From an uncultured Methanobacterium sp. (lineage in GTDB: Archaea > Methanobacteriota > Methanobacteria > Methanobacteriales > Methanobacteriaceae): a stretch of 64,000 nt of DNA. The notes beneath the pieces were generated by a model that worked only from the letters and a program-made list of their open reading frames with translations, had not been told where the DNA came from and did no database searches. The first letter of the stretch is position 1, and the number at the start of each line of letters is the position of its first letter. Location of the stretch: assembly GCF_963666025.1 (NCBI RefSeq), contig NZ_OY762552.1, positions 2,630,501 through 2,694,500 on the forward strand, read 5' to 3'. A program made the position numbers and the translations under genes. Shown piece after piece: positions 14,394-36,819 of the stretch.

Positions 14394-15874
14394 TTGAAAA
14401 GGACTTTGTAACCGAGGGACTAAAGAGAACCAGAATCGATGAATATCTGGAAAAAGAACTTGACAGAGCAGGATACGGTGGAATGGAAATCCAGGTAACA
14501 CCCCTAGGTACCATGGTAGTGGTATATGCTGAAAGACCAGGAATGGTAATCGGTAGAGGTGGTAAAACAGTACGGGCCATAACCCAAAACCTCAAAAACA
14601 ACTACGATCTGGAAAATCCCCAGGTAGAAGTTAAAGAAGTTGATATTCCTGAACTTAACCCTAAAATCATGGCTCACAAAATATCAGCCATGCTCCAGAG
14701 AGGAATGCACTTCCGTAGGGTGGCTTACTCTGCCCTTAGAAGAATCATGGGAGCAGGAGCCCAGGGAGTGGAAGTAACCATTTCCGGTAAAATCAGAGGA
14801 TCAAGATCTGCCTGTGCAAAATTCACCGATGGATACATCAAAAAATGTGGAGAACCATCCATCAAATATGTGAAGCAAGGATTCGCAACTGCACCACTTA
14901 AACCTGGTGTTCTGGGAATATCTGTACGTATCATGCCTCCAGATGTTGTTTTACCAGATAAGGTGGACATCATCCAGCCTAAAGTGGAAGAACCAGTTGA
15001 AACTAAAGCAGCTGAAACTGTTGAAGCTCCTACTGAAGAAATCACTGAAGGATCTGTGGAAATCTTAGAAGAGATTACCCAGGAAGCAGCAGAAGAAGTC
15101 GCTGAAGTACCAGTGGAAGAACCTGCCAAAGATGATCTCAAAGCCAAAGCCACTGAAGCTAAAAAGGCAGCTGAAGAAAAGACCGAAGAAGTAGTTGAAA
15201 AGGCTACCGAGGTTAAGGAAGCTGCTGAGGAAAAAGCTACTGAGGTTAAAGAAGTAGTTGAGGAAAAGGTTGAAGAAGCAAAAGAGAAAGCTTCTAAATC
15301 CAAAGCTAAAGCTACTAAGGCTAAGAAGGCAGCTGAAGAAAAGACCGAAGAAGTAGTTGAAAAGGCTACCGAGGTTAAGGAAGCTGCTGAGGAGAAGGTT
15401 GAAGAAGCAAAAGAGAAAGCTTCTAAATCCAAAGCTAAAGCTACTAAGGCTAAGAAGGCAGCTGAAGAAAAGACCGAAGAAGTAGTTGAAAAGGCTACAG
15501 AGGTTAAGGAAGCTGCTGAAGAAAAAGCAACTGAAGTCAAAGCTAAAGCTACTAAGGCTAAGAAGGTAACTGAGGAGAAGGTTGAAGAAGCAAAAGAGAA
15601 AGCTTCTAAATCCAAAGCTAAAGCTACTAAGGCTAAGAAGGCAGCTGAAGAAAAGACCGAAGAAGTAGTTGAAAAGGCTACCGAGGTTAAGGAAGCTGCT
15701 GAGGAAAAGGCTGAAGAAGTTAAGGAGAAGGCCGCTGAGGTTAAAGAAGCAGTTGAGGAGAAGGCTGAAGAAGCAAAAGAGAAAACTTCCGATGCTAAGA
15801 AAAAAGCCTCAGATAAAGTGGCTGAAGTCACCAAAAAAGCTTCCGAAATCAAGGAAAAAGTGGAGAAATCCTAA
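14390..15874 (+). CDS. rps3: Ribosomal protein S3 with giant Lys/Glu/Ala repeat tail
   Basis: Residues 1-197 are a normal archaeal S3: a type II KH domain with VIGRGGKTVRAI at about 53-64, the RRVAYSALRRIMGAGAQG segment at the mRNA entry site, and the C-terminal domain ending ISVRIMPPDV. Residues 198-494 have no counterpart in ordinary S3, which is about 200-300 residues in archaea. First comes an acidic Glu/Val/Pro-rich linker (about 198-248), then about 245 residues of repeats such as KKAAEEKTEEVVEKATEVKE and EKVEEAKEKASKSKAKATKA. The frame is intact to the stop, and the composition predicts long charged helices like those of LEA group 3 proteins. The start overlaps rpl22; rpl29 follows after 50 bp. 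S3 identity is certain; the role of the tail is unknown. Confidence 0.96.
   Translation: MIEKDFVTEGLKRTRIDEYLEKELDRAGYGGMEIQVTPLGTMVVVYAERPGMVIGRGGKTVRAITQNLKNNYDLENPQVEVKEVDIPELNPKIMAHKISAMLQRGMHFRRVAYSALRRIMGAGAQGVEVTISGKIRGSRSACAKFTDGYIKKCGEPSIKYVKQGFATAPLKPGVLGISVRIMPPDVVLPDKVDIIQPKVEEPVETKAAETVEAPTEEITEGSVEILEEITQEAAEEVAEVPVEEPAKDDLKAKATEAKKAAEEKTEEVVEKATEVKEAAEEKATEVKEVVEEKVEEAKEKASKSKAKATKAKKAAEEKTEEVVEKATEVKEAAEEKVEEAKEKASKSKAKATKAKKAAEEKTEEVVEKATEVKEAAEEKATEVKAKATKAKKVTEEKVEEAKEKASKSKAKATKAKKAAEEKTEEVVEKATEVKEAAEEKAEEVKEKAAEVKEAVEEKAEEAKEKTSDAKKKASDKVAEVTKKASEIKEKVEKS
15140..15850 (+). repeat. Tandem repeat array in the 3' half of rps3
   Basis: The block beginning GCAGCTGAAGAAAAGACCG occurs at 15167, 15329, 15458 and 15641, giving steps of 162, 129 and 183 bp, all multiples of three. 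A second block encoding EKASKSKAKATKAKK is interleaved with it. The near-identity of the copies at DNA level, including third codon positions, points to recent duplication. Confidence 0.9.
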
Positions 15875-15891
15875 AAGGATTTAATCCTTAG

Positions 15892-16442
<551 letters not shown>

Positions 16443-16667
16443 ATTAATTGGTTAACTAAAATTTCACACATGGACTTGATTACATTCAATCATGCCATGT
16501 TTTTTAAGATAAGTTAACCATGGTTATAAGTTCAAACTTAAAAAGACTTCTCAAATATCATGAAAAGTCTTCTGGGAGATTAATCCCTCGAAAACAGCAG
16601 TTAACTCAGAATGAGTTGACATGTTTTTGAGTATTATTCACATAAAAATGACTATTCACCACTTACC
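16443..16667 (+). ncRNA. Hairpin-dense gap, terminator or structured RNA
   Basis: In 225 bp without an ORF I can pair: TGGTTAACT (16449-16457) with AGTTAACCA (16512-16520), enclosing ACATGG/CCATGT (16468-16473 with 16495-16500) and TGATT/AATCA (16477-16481 with 16488-16492); then AAGACTT/AAGTCTT (16543-16549 with 16565-16571), GGGA/TCCC (16574-16577 with 16584-16587), and AACTC/GAGTT (16603-16607 with 16613-16617). CCATGT is followed by a run of T. This may be a terminator followed by a new promoter for rnp1, or a stable RNA. Confidence 0.4.
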
Positions 16668-17690
<1,023 letters not shown>

Positions 17691-17698
17691 GTGATTAG

Positions 17699-18052
17699 AT
17701 GTCTAAACAACCAAGAAAACAGAGAAAATTCCGTTATCAGGCACCATTACACATCCGTCATAAACTGATGAGTGTCAATCTCAGCCCAGAACTAAGGGAA
17801 GAGTACGAACGACGTTCATTACCAGTACGAAAAGGAGATACTGTAAAAATTCAGAGGGGTGACTTCAAGGATCAAGAAGGTAAAGTGGAAGGAGTAGATC
17901 TTAAACACTACCGAGTCCTGGTCGAAGGCCTCAACGTGCAGAAACCCGACGGAAATCAAGTTTACCATCCAGTACATCCAACCAACCTGATGATTATAGA
18001 ACTGGACCTGGATGACGATGAAAGAAACGAGATATTAGAGAGGAAGGGATAA
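17699..18052 (+). CDS. rpl24: Ribosomal protein L24
   Basis: A 117-residue archaeal L24 (L26e type) with the KOW motif VRKGDTVKIQRGDFKDQEGKV and the HPTNLMIIELDLDD strand. It begins large-subunit assembly. It lies two bases before rps4e. Confidence 0.97.
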   Translation: MSKQPRKQRKFRYQAPLHIRHKLMSVNLSPELREEYERRSLPVRKGDTVKIQRGDFKDQEGKVEGVDLKHYRVLVEGLNVQKPDGNQVYHPVHPTNLMIIELDLDDDERNEILERKG

Positions 18053-18053
18053 A

Positions 18054-18779
<726 letters not shown>

Positions 18780-18780
18780 A

Positions 18781-19858
<1,078 letters not shown>

Positions 19859-19868
19859 GGTGATAAAA

Positions 19869-20406
<538 letters not shown>

Positions 20407-20407
20407 A

Positions 20408-20734
20408 ATGAGGAAACCAAAATTCAGGAGACAGGAATGGCACAGGTACAAAAAACTGGGCGAAAACTGGAGAAAAGCCAGGGGTAAACTCAGTAAAGCA
20501 AGAAGGTATCAAGCTCGAAAACCTGCCATACCTACTATAGGTTACTGCTCACCCAAAGCTACCAAAGGACTCCATCCATCAGGATATCAGGATGTTTTGG
20601 TGTGCAACCTAAAAGAACTGGAAAATCTGGATCCTGCAACCCAGGCTGGAAGAATCAGTTCAACCATAGGACTTAGGAAAAGGGAAGTTATGCTCAAAAA
20701 AGCAAAAGAGCTGGGAATTAAAATATTGAATTAA
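20408..20734 (+). CDS. rpl32e: Ribosomal protein L32e
   Basis: A 108-residue L32e with FRRQEWHRYKKLGENWRKARG near the start and the core PTIGYCSPKATKGLHPSGYQDVLVCN. The ATG at 20408 follows AAGGAGTGAT. Confidence 0.96.
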   Translation: MRKPKFRRQEWHRYKKLGENWRKARGKLSKARRYQARKPAIPTIGYCSPKATKGLHPSGYQDVLVCNLKELENLDPATQAGRISSTIGLRKREVMLKKAKELGIKILN

Positions 20735-21472
<738 letters not shown>

Positions 21473-21485
21473 CGGGGGAATAACA

Positions 21486-22714
<1,229 letters not shown>

Positions 22715-22723
22715 GGTGATATC

Positions 22724-23176
22724 ATGATTATAGCATTAAGAGTCAGGGGACGTACTGGAATCAAAAAAGGCATAGCCGATACCCTGGATATGCTCCGACT
22801 CACCAGAATCAACCATGCAGTCCTCTTACCTGAAAATGACAGTTATCTTGGAATGCTCAGGAAGGGAAAGGACTACATTACCTGGGGTGAAATAGACTCA
22901 GAAACATTAACCCAACTAATAGAAAAAAGAGGACGATTCCCTGGGAGGGAACGATTCACTCCTGAAGATATGACTGGAGACTATTCCTCAGCAGAGGAAT
23001 TATCTGAGGCCATCATTAAAGGAGAAACCACACTGGAAGAATCTGGTTTGAAACCCATTTTCAGACTACACCCCCCACGAAAAGGTTACAATCACATTCG
23101 AAAAAGTTTCAAAGAAGGAGGAACACTGGGTTACCGGGGAGAAGAAATATCCCTGCTCATCAAAAAAATGATCTAA
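22724..23176 (+). CDS. rpl30: Ribosomal protein L30
   Basis: A 150-residue archaeal L30 (L7e type), starting MIIALRVRGRTGIKKGIADTL with LRLTRINHAVLL, a longer form than bacterial L30. Its terminal codons (GATCTAAATAG...) are repeated two more times in the spacer that follows. Confidence 0.95.
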   Translation: MIIALRVRGRTGIKKGIADTLDMLRLTRINHAVLLPENDSYLGMLRKGKDYITWGEIDSETLTQLIEKRGRFPGRERFTPEDMTGDYSSAEELSEAIIKGETTLEESGLKPIFRLHPPRKGYNHIRKSFKEGGTLGYRGEEISLLIKKMI

Positions 23177-23342
23177 ATAGGATATCTGATCTAAATAGGA
23201 TATCTAAATAGGATCATACTTAGATCCTTTCAATAGATCATGGATTAATGAGAGATTTTTGCAAAGTGTGATTACTGCAAAATTTTTAAAACCCATTAAA
23301 TCCCTTTCTAATAATAAATGGAATCACAATCAAGGTGTAAAC

Positions 23343-23783
23343 ATGATAAGAAAAGCCCGTAAAATACGGAAGTTGCGTGGTTCTCGATCTATAGGTGGAG
23401 GCTGTACTAAAAAAAGAAGAGGAGCCGGACACCGTGGTGGAAGAGGAAAAGCCGGAGGCCATAAACATATGTGGACCTGGGTAGTTAAATTCGACCCGGA
23501 CCGATATGGTAAATACGGTTTTAAAAGACCACAAAAGACTATTAATAGATTTAAAACAGTGAACCTGGATTATCTGGATGATAATGCAGAAAAACTGGTT
23601 GAAAAAGAATTAGCCCAGAAAGACGGTGACAACATCATCATTGATGTCACTCAATTAGGATATGATAAAGTACTGGGCAGGGGAAAAGTAACCAGATCTC
23701 TCACCATCAAGGCACCTTACTTCTCTGCAAGTGCAGTTGCCAAAATTGAAGAAAAAGGTGGAGAAGCTGTCAGTCTCCAGTAG
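23343..23783 (+). CDS. rpl15: Ribosomal protein L15
   Basis: A 146-residue L15 (L27a type) with MIRKARKIRKLRGSRS, the glycine-rich GGGCTKKRRGAGHRGGRGK and the HKHMWTW box. The ATG at 23343 follows AAGGTG; an upstream in-frame start at 23259 lacks a site and family match. The last codons and stop are duplicated downstream. Confidence 0.95.
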   Translation: MIRKARKIRKLRGSRSIGGGCTKKRRGAGHRGGRGKAGGHKHMWTWVVKFDPDRYGKYGFKRPQKTINRFKTVNLDYLDDNAEKLVEKELAQKDGDNIIIDVTQLGYDKVLGRGKVTRSLTIKAPYFSASAVAKIEEKGGEAVSLQ

Positions 23784-23838
23784 AATATTTTCTCTAGTAG
23801 AATATATCTCCAGTAGAATTCTCTCCAGTAGAATTATT
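23773..23838 (+). repeat. Repeated copies of the rpl15 stop region
   Basis: TCTCCAGTAGAAT, which contains the last sense codons and stop TAG of rpl15, recurs three times downstream with small changes (TCTCTAGTAGAAT, then TCTCCAGTAGAAT twice). The copies are spaced by about 15-21 bp. Confidence 0.8.
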
Positions 23839-23882
23839 CTAACTTAAAAAAATCCATGTTCCATTATAAGGAGTGAAAACAA

Positions 23883-25787
<1,905 letters not shown>

Positions 25788-26032
25788 ATAAGATATATCA
25801 AAAGATATCCTGAAAAAGATAATTATATGGAAAAAAGCTTTAGGATAGAACAATCCATAGATAAGATTTTATAAGGTAAGAATCATTTATAGATAAGAAT
25901 CTTGGATAATCATAGAATTTAAATAAAATCTCGAATAAAAATTCTTGAATAATTAATAGGTTAATTACCAGTCATTAGTTTAAGAACATATTAGGGATAA
26001 AAACCCTTTGTGGGTATAAGAGGAACAAAAAA

Positions 26033-26602
26033 ATGGCATTTGAATTTATAACTCAACCAATATTTGGAGCTTTAAGCTTTGTGTTCATGCCGATGATCAC
26101 CATGTTTGGCCCGATTTTAGGTGTGTTTGTAATATCCACTGTAATAGCCTTTTTCATAACCCTGGCCAACAAACTACTGGTGGATCAGGACCGGTTGCAA
26201 TTTTTGCAGAAGGAAATGAAGGTTTACCAGAAAGATATGATGGCAGCCCAGAAATCGGGGGATGCCAAAGCAATGGCCGAAGTTCAGAAAAAACAGGCCC
26301 AATTCATGGACTTGCAGAAAGAAATGATGATGAACTCTTTCAAACCCATGATCGTCACATTTATACCCATATTACTGGTCTTCTGGTGGATGGCTGCAGA
26401 GCCCGCAATTAACAAACTAGTGGTAGAATTACCATCATTTGTTTTCTACGTGCTACTGGTGCCACTGTTCCACATGTTCTACCAGCAGTCACCTGGAGTT
26501 CCCTATATGGCCATTGAATGGTTAGGCTGGTATATCCTCTGTTCATTTGCCATGTCCATAATATTCAGGAAACTAATGGGACTTAAAAGTGGTGGAATAT
26601 AA
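26033..26602 (+). CDS. DUF106 membrane protein, YidC/Oxa1-like insertase
   Basis: A 189-residue protein with one hydrophobic helix pair near residues 20-45, a coiled-coil hairpin rich in Gln, Lys and Met (residues about 60-105: QKEMKVYQKDMMAAQKSGDAK), then two to three more helices. This is the layout of archaeal DUF106 proteins, which are distant YidC/Oxa1/EMC3 relatives and insert membrane proteins. Its place behind secY and adkA supports a role in membrane protein biogenesis. Confidence 0.88.
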   Translation: MAFEFITQPIFGALSFVFMPMITMFGPILGVFVISTVIAFFITLANKLLVDQDRLQFLQKEMKVYQKDMMAAQKSGDAKAMAEVQKKQAQFMDLQKEMMMNSFKPMIVTFIPILLVFWWMAAEPAINKLVVELPSFVFYVLLVPLFHMFYQQSPGVPYMAIEWLGWYILCSFAMSIIFRKLMGLKSGGI

Positions 26603-26750
26603 ACTTAAGTGATGGAATTAAACTAATTTAGAGTCCCTCACCCAATTCTTTTAAGGACCTAATTCTTTTAAAGGATTTCAATTTATTTCACGGGATTCAA
26701 CTTCATTTCACAGGAAATATTACCTGATTATAATAAAGGAGATAACTAAA

Positions 26751-27074
26751 ATGCCAGCGTTAAGATACAGATCACGAACGTATAAAAGAACCTTCCGTAG
26801 GACCCCTGGAGGCAAAACTGTCCTTCACTACAAGAAGAAAAAACCTCAAAAGCACCACTGTGCTGAATGTGGTAAATTATTACATGGGGTTCCACGAGGA
26901 AGACCTTATCAAATAAGAAAACTAGCTAAGTCTAAAAAACGACCAAACCGGCCATTCGGTGGTAACCTCTGCACAGAGTGCACACGCAGGTTCTACAAAG
27001 AACAGGCCCGATCTCTCACAGAATCTAAAGATGCGGAATCTCAAGATACTGAATCTGAAGATACTGAGGAATAG
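26751..27074 (+). CDS. rpl34e: Ribosomal protein L34e with acidic repeat tail
   Basis: Residues 1-90 are a normal L34e with two zinc knuckles (CAECGK and CTEC). The C-terminus adds an acidic tail with units ESKDA, ESQDT and ESEDT, encoded by an exact 15-bp repeat at 27021-27065. Archaeal L34e is usually about 85-90 residues, so the last 15-17 residues are extra. Confidence 0.94.
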   Translation: MPALRYRSRTYKRTFRRTPGGKTVLHYKKKKPQKHHCAECGKLLHGVPRGRPYQIRKLAKSKKRPNRPFGGNLCTECTRRFYKEQARSLTESKDAESQDTESEDTEE

Positions 27075-27081
27075 ATCCTAA

Positions 27082-27830
<749 letters not shown>

Positions 27831-27869
27831 ACACAATTTGTAGCATAATTAAATAAAAGGTTAATTCAC

Positions 27870-28832
<963 letters not shown>

Positions 28833-29002
28833 AAAATAAAATATCTACTCTTTACCTGGACTCCCACCAAAACCCATCCCATCTGATATCTAATGGGTTT
28901 TTAGTATAATATCATATACAACCAGAATATATCATTAAAACCAGTAGAATGTTCTATCTCACATCAGATTAGTAGAATAACATATAAAAAATTAACAAAG
29001 AC

Positions 29003-29010
29003 TTTATATT
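29003..29010 (+). promoter_or_regulatory. TATA box of tRNA-Ser
   Basis: TTTATATT lies about 27-34 bp before the 5' end of the tRNA-Ser gene, the normal distance for an archaeal box A. Confidence 0.6.
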
Positions 29011-29034
29011 ACACAAACACAAGAATATAATCTT

Positions 29035-29129
<95 letters not shown>

Positions 29130-29245
29130 AACATAATTTGTTTAGTAATATAGTTAGATGAATGTATTGAATAATTGAATGAGAATTGTAATGATCCATA
29201 AATCATAATCAATTAAACTCAATTAAGGGGATTCAAGTAAAGTTT

Positions 29246-29310
29246 CAGCCAACCCTAACCGGTTGGGACTGATGATCCGCATGAACCCCAGAGATAAATA
29301 ATACAGTGTA
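29246..29310 (+). promoter_or_regulatory. Possible structured leader of rps13
   Basis: CCAACC (29249-29254) can pair with GGTTGG (29261-29266), extended by CAG/CTG with a GA bulge. TGATGAT and ATGAA follow between GGG and CCC, faintly like an L7Ae-binding kink-turn. This is weak evidence for an RNA regulatory element before the GGAGG of rps13. Confidence 0.3.
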
Positions 29311-29327
29311 TATGGAGGAAATTTTAA

Positions 29328-29780
29328 ATGGAAGAAGAATTCAAACACATGGTCCGGATCGCCCGTAAAGATATAAACGGGAACAAGACCATAATAAACG
29401 CCCTGACCGATATAAAAGGAATTGGTAAGGCATTATCCGGTGCAATCTGCACTACTATGGATTTTGATCCAAACCAGCAAATAGGATATATATCCGATAA
29501 AGAAGTCCTACGTCTTGAAGAAGCAGTTAAAAATCCTAAAAATGGTATAATACCTGAATGGATGTTTAACCGTCGTAACGACTATGAAACCGGTGAAACC
29601 GGTCACCTCATAGAATCTGATCTGGTAATGTGCCTCAGGGATGATCTCAATCGTATGAAGAAAACCCGAAGTTACAAAGGTAGAAGACACGAAGTGGGAC
29701 TACCAGTAAGGGGTCAGAGAACCAAATCCACATTCCGTAAAGGAAGCTCCGTGGGAGTTAGAAGGAGAAGAAGAGGATAA
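29328..29780 (+). CDS. rps13: Ribosomal protein S13
   Basis: A 150-residue archaeal S13 (S18e type) with GNKTIINALTDIKGIGKALS (helix-hairpin-helix) and the basic C-terminus GRRHEVGLPVRGQRTKST. It bridges the subunits near the head. It opens the alpha-type operon. The ATG is placed by TGGAGG. Confidence 0.96.
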   Translation: MEEEFKHMVRIARKDINGNKTIINALTDIKGIGKALSGAICTTMDFDPNQQIGYISDKEVLRLEEAVKNPKNGIIPEWMFNRRNDYETGETGHLIESDLVMCLRDDLNRMKKTRSYKGRRHEVGLPVRGQRTKSTFRKGSSVGVRRRRRG

Positions 29781-29804
29781 ACATAGTACCAAGGAGACGA
29801 TAAA

Positions 29805-30794
<990 letters not shown>

Positions 30795-30802
30795 AACGCG
30801 AA

Positions 30803-31965
<1,163 letters not shown>

Positions 31966-31978
31966 TAAAGGTGTTAAA

Positions 31979-32401
31979 ATGATTATAGACGGAGAAGGAC
32001 TCGTTCTGGGAAGACTGGCAAGCACAGTCAGTAAGAAACTTCTTTCTGGGGAACGGGTAACTGTTATAAATGCAGAAAAGATTATTATATCTGGTAACAA
32101 AGATTGGGCTTATGCCAAGTACAAACAAAGAATAGACCGGGCTAGCATATCCAACCCCAGACGAATGGGACCAAAATACCCACGCCGACCTGATGACATC
32201 TTCCGAAGAACTGTAAGGGGTATGTTACCCTACAAACAGCCCAAAGGAAGAGAAGCATTAAAGGGCCTGCGAGTTCATGTAGGAGTACCTATGGAATTTG
32301 CAGCAGAAGAGATTGGTCAGTTAGACGAAGCTCAGCCCAGAAACATCACCAAGTCAGTGGAACTGGGAAGAATATCCAAACTACTGGGAGCCAAATTCTA
32401 A
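31979..32401 (+). CDS. rpl13: Ribosomal protein L13
   Basis: A 140-residue L13 (L13a type) with IDGEGLVLGRLASTVSKKLL, VINAEKIIISGNK and the RRTVRGMLPYKQPKGREAL segment. Confidence 0.96.
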   Translation: MIIDGEGLVLGRLASTVSKKLLSGERVTVINAEKIIISGNKDWAYAKYKQRIDRASISNPRRMGPKYPRRPDDIFRRTVRGMLPYKQPKGREALKGLRVHVGVPMEFAAEEIGQLDEAQPRNITKSVELGRISKLLGAKF

Positions 32402-32418
32402 AGTTAGGAAGTGTAATT

Positions 32419-32820
<402 letters not shown>

Positions 32821-32843
32821 ATTCATCACCCCATTATTTTATA

Positions 32844-33277
<434 letters not shown>

Positions 33278-33337
33278 CTTACTCAAATTTACCAAAAAAT
33301 TTTATTTCACCAAATAAAAAAAAAGAGGAGAAAAACC

Positions 33338-33514
33338 ATGGCAAGTAAAAAATTAAACCGTTTTGAAAGGGCCAGACTTATCGGTGCCCGAGCATTACAA
33401 CTTTCCATGGGAGCAAAGCCAATGATTGATGTCACACCAGATATGGACCCAATTGACATTGCAGTTGTTGAACTTAACAAAAAAGTACTCCCATTAGATG
33501 TTCGACCTATGTAA
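33338..33514 (+). CDS. rpo6: RNA polymerase subunit Rpo6 (K)
   Basis: A 58-residue omega/RPB6 homologue: NRFERARLIGARALQLSMGA is the conserved helix, followed by PIDIAVVELNKKVLPLDVRP. The ATG at 33338 has GAGGAG upstream; a longer frame from 33125 runs through the tRNA and is not real. Confidence 0.95.
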   Translation: MASKKLNRFERARLIGARALQLSMGAKPMIDVTPDMDPIDIAVVELNKKVLPLDVRPM

Positions 33515-33651
33515 ATTTAAGTTTACAAAAAAAACAATGTGTAAACTAGATTTAGATAAAAACGAATAAGATTAATTGCATGATACCTCAAATGATCATT
33601 TTATCACGATCATATAAATCATAAATGAACTAAAAAACCACTATTTTTTTA

Positions 33652-34919
<1,268 letters not shown>

Positions 34920-34978
34920 ACAACCCACTGATTTAATAAAACCTATGATATCTGTTATTGATAAATAGATCTTGGTAA

Positions 34979-35046
34979 CCTGGACAATGTGTCCAGGATA
35001 TTCTACCGCAAAATTGAAATCTCTTAAAATATGATTTCAATGGCGG
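34979..35046 (+). ncRNA. Two adjacent strong hairpins between eno and ferredoxin
   Basis: CCTGGAC (34979-34985) pairs with GTCCAGG (34991-34997). Right after it, CCGC (35006-35009) pairs with GCGG (35043-35046), enclosing a perfect 9-bp stem ATTGAAATC (35013-35021) with GATTTCAAT (35033-35041). A repeated GGCCAATGATTTT follows. The region may be a small stable RNA or a terminator; no ORF is present. Confidence 0.4.
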
Positions 35047-35167
35047 CCAATGATTTTTAAAAAGGGCCAATGATTTTAAAAAATCTATTTCCAAGATATG
35101 TGTAATTATCATAAACTTAAAAATAAAAATTTAATAAAATAAAACTAAATTTAAGGAGAATCTTCAA

Positions 35168-35359
35168 ATGGTTAAAATAACAGTAGACCAGGATAAATGC
35201 GACGGAGCAGACTGTGCTGAATGCGTAGATGTATGCCCCATGGAAGTGCTCGTCCTGGAAGGCGATAAAATCGTAGTAAAAAATAAGGAAGACTGCAGCC
35301 TTTGCGAAGTTTGCATGGACGTATGTCCCAACGAAGCAGTTAAAGTTGAAGAAGAATAG
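35168..35359 (+). CDS. Two-cluster ferredoxin
   Basis: A 63-residue ferredoxin with two 4Fe-4S motifs. The first is unusual, CDGADCAECVDVCP, with four residues between its first two cysteines; the second, CSLCEVCMDVCP, is standard. It has an AAGGAGAA site and its own AT-rich spacer. It is a general low-potential electron carrier; its partner is not evident from the neighbours. Confidence 0.92.
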   Translation: MVKITVDQDKCDGADCAECVDVCPMEVLVLEGDKIVVKNKEDCSLCEVCMDVCPNEAVKVEEE

Positions 35360-35588
35360 ATCACAAAATAGTAAAAACAGAGGAATAGTCTATTATATTA
35401 TTTGGGGGATAATTTCAAACATTTAAAAATTTTATTATTTGATTGATAATCTCCTCTTACAAATTATTAAAAGAATTTCCATAGATGCGTAAACATTAGG
35501 AAAATGCATAAACATTATGGAAAATTCCTCAAATTAACTATTAAGATAATTGAATACGAACGGATTATAAATAATTAGAGGTGGTAAG

Positions 35589-36185
<597 letters not shown>

Positions 36186-36205
36186 AAAAATCTCAATACT
36201 AAAGG

Positions 36206-36240
36206 ACCCTTAAATTTTAAGGGTTCTCTTTAAGATTTTT
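36206..36240 (+). terminator. Terminator after rps2
   Basis: ACCCTTAAA (36206-36214) pairs with TTTAAGGGT (36216-36224), followed by T-rich TTCTCTTTAAGATTTTT. Confidence 0.65.
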
Positions 36241-36687
36241 AATGACCATTGAGTTTTTTGAAACTGATGGATATGGATGGATTACTAAAATAAAATAGAT
36301 GAATTACTAAATGGATGAACTGAATGAAAATTATTGGATTTGGATATTAGATAATTAAGAATTCCAAAAAGAAAGGTTCTCTTTCTGTTTTGTGAGTATT
36401 CTCTACTCCATTTAAATCTTATAATTTACTCTACAATAGCTCATCTACAAATACATAAATATTACTCACTACATACTTCCCGATTATAATGCATTATACA
36501 TGGTCTTAACTCAATTATGCGAACTTTAACTTTATCGCACTGCTATTAACCCATAATTCTCATAATAATCCCAATTAACATGTTTAAATTCTTTAATGAT
36601 TATAAATATCTTAAAGCTCTTTAATCATCAAAAATAAAAAATTGGTAAAAAGTAAAATACGTACTGAAACTGGAGACTCTTACTATA

Positions 36688-36800
36688 CGTATCCAGAAAA
36701 CTAGAGGGTATTCTAGAAATTTATAGGGTATCCAAGAAACTATGGGTATTCTAGAAATTTATAGCGTATTCCAGAAAACTAGGGTATTTCAGTAACTTTT
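36688..36800. repeat. Six-unit degenerate tandem repeat before the MEMO gene
   Basis: Units alternate between 18 and 20 bp: 36688-36706, 36707-36726, 36727-36744, 36745-36764, 36765-36782 and 36783-36800. The pattern is GGTATTCYAGAAAN(T)TATAG. Units 2 and 4 are identical, giving a 38-bp higher-order unit. Confidence 0.8.
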
Positions 36801-36819
36801 TACTAAAAGGGGGATTCCT

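Larger units (their letters stand above)
36186..36819. other. Spacer of 634 bp between rps2 and the MEMO gene
   Basis: It holds the rps2 terminator at its left, AT-rich sequence without a supported ORF in the middle, and a six-unit tandem repeat at its right end, all listed separately. Confidence 0.6.

Noticed and set aside
14725..15852. A 375-codon open frame on the minus strand across the S3 tail, rich in Ser, Ala and Phe
   Set aside because: It is the mirror of the repeat composition of rps3; it has no ribosome site, no family match, and lies antisense to a certain gene.
36186..36680. A possible small RNA or gene in the long rps2-MEMO spacer
   Set aside because: Apart from the terminator and the repeat array I find no stem, ORF or promoter pattern strong enough to report.
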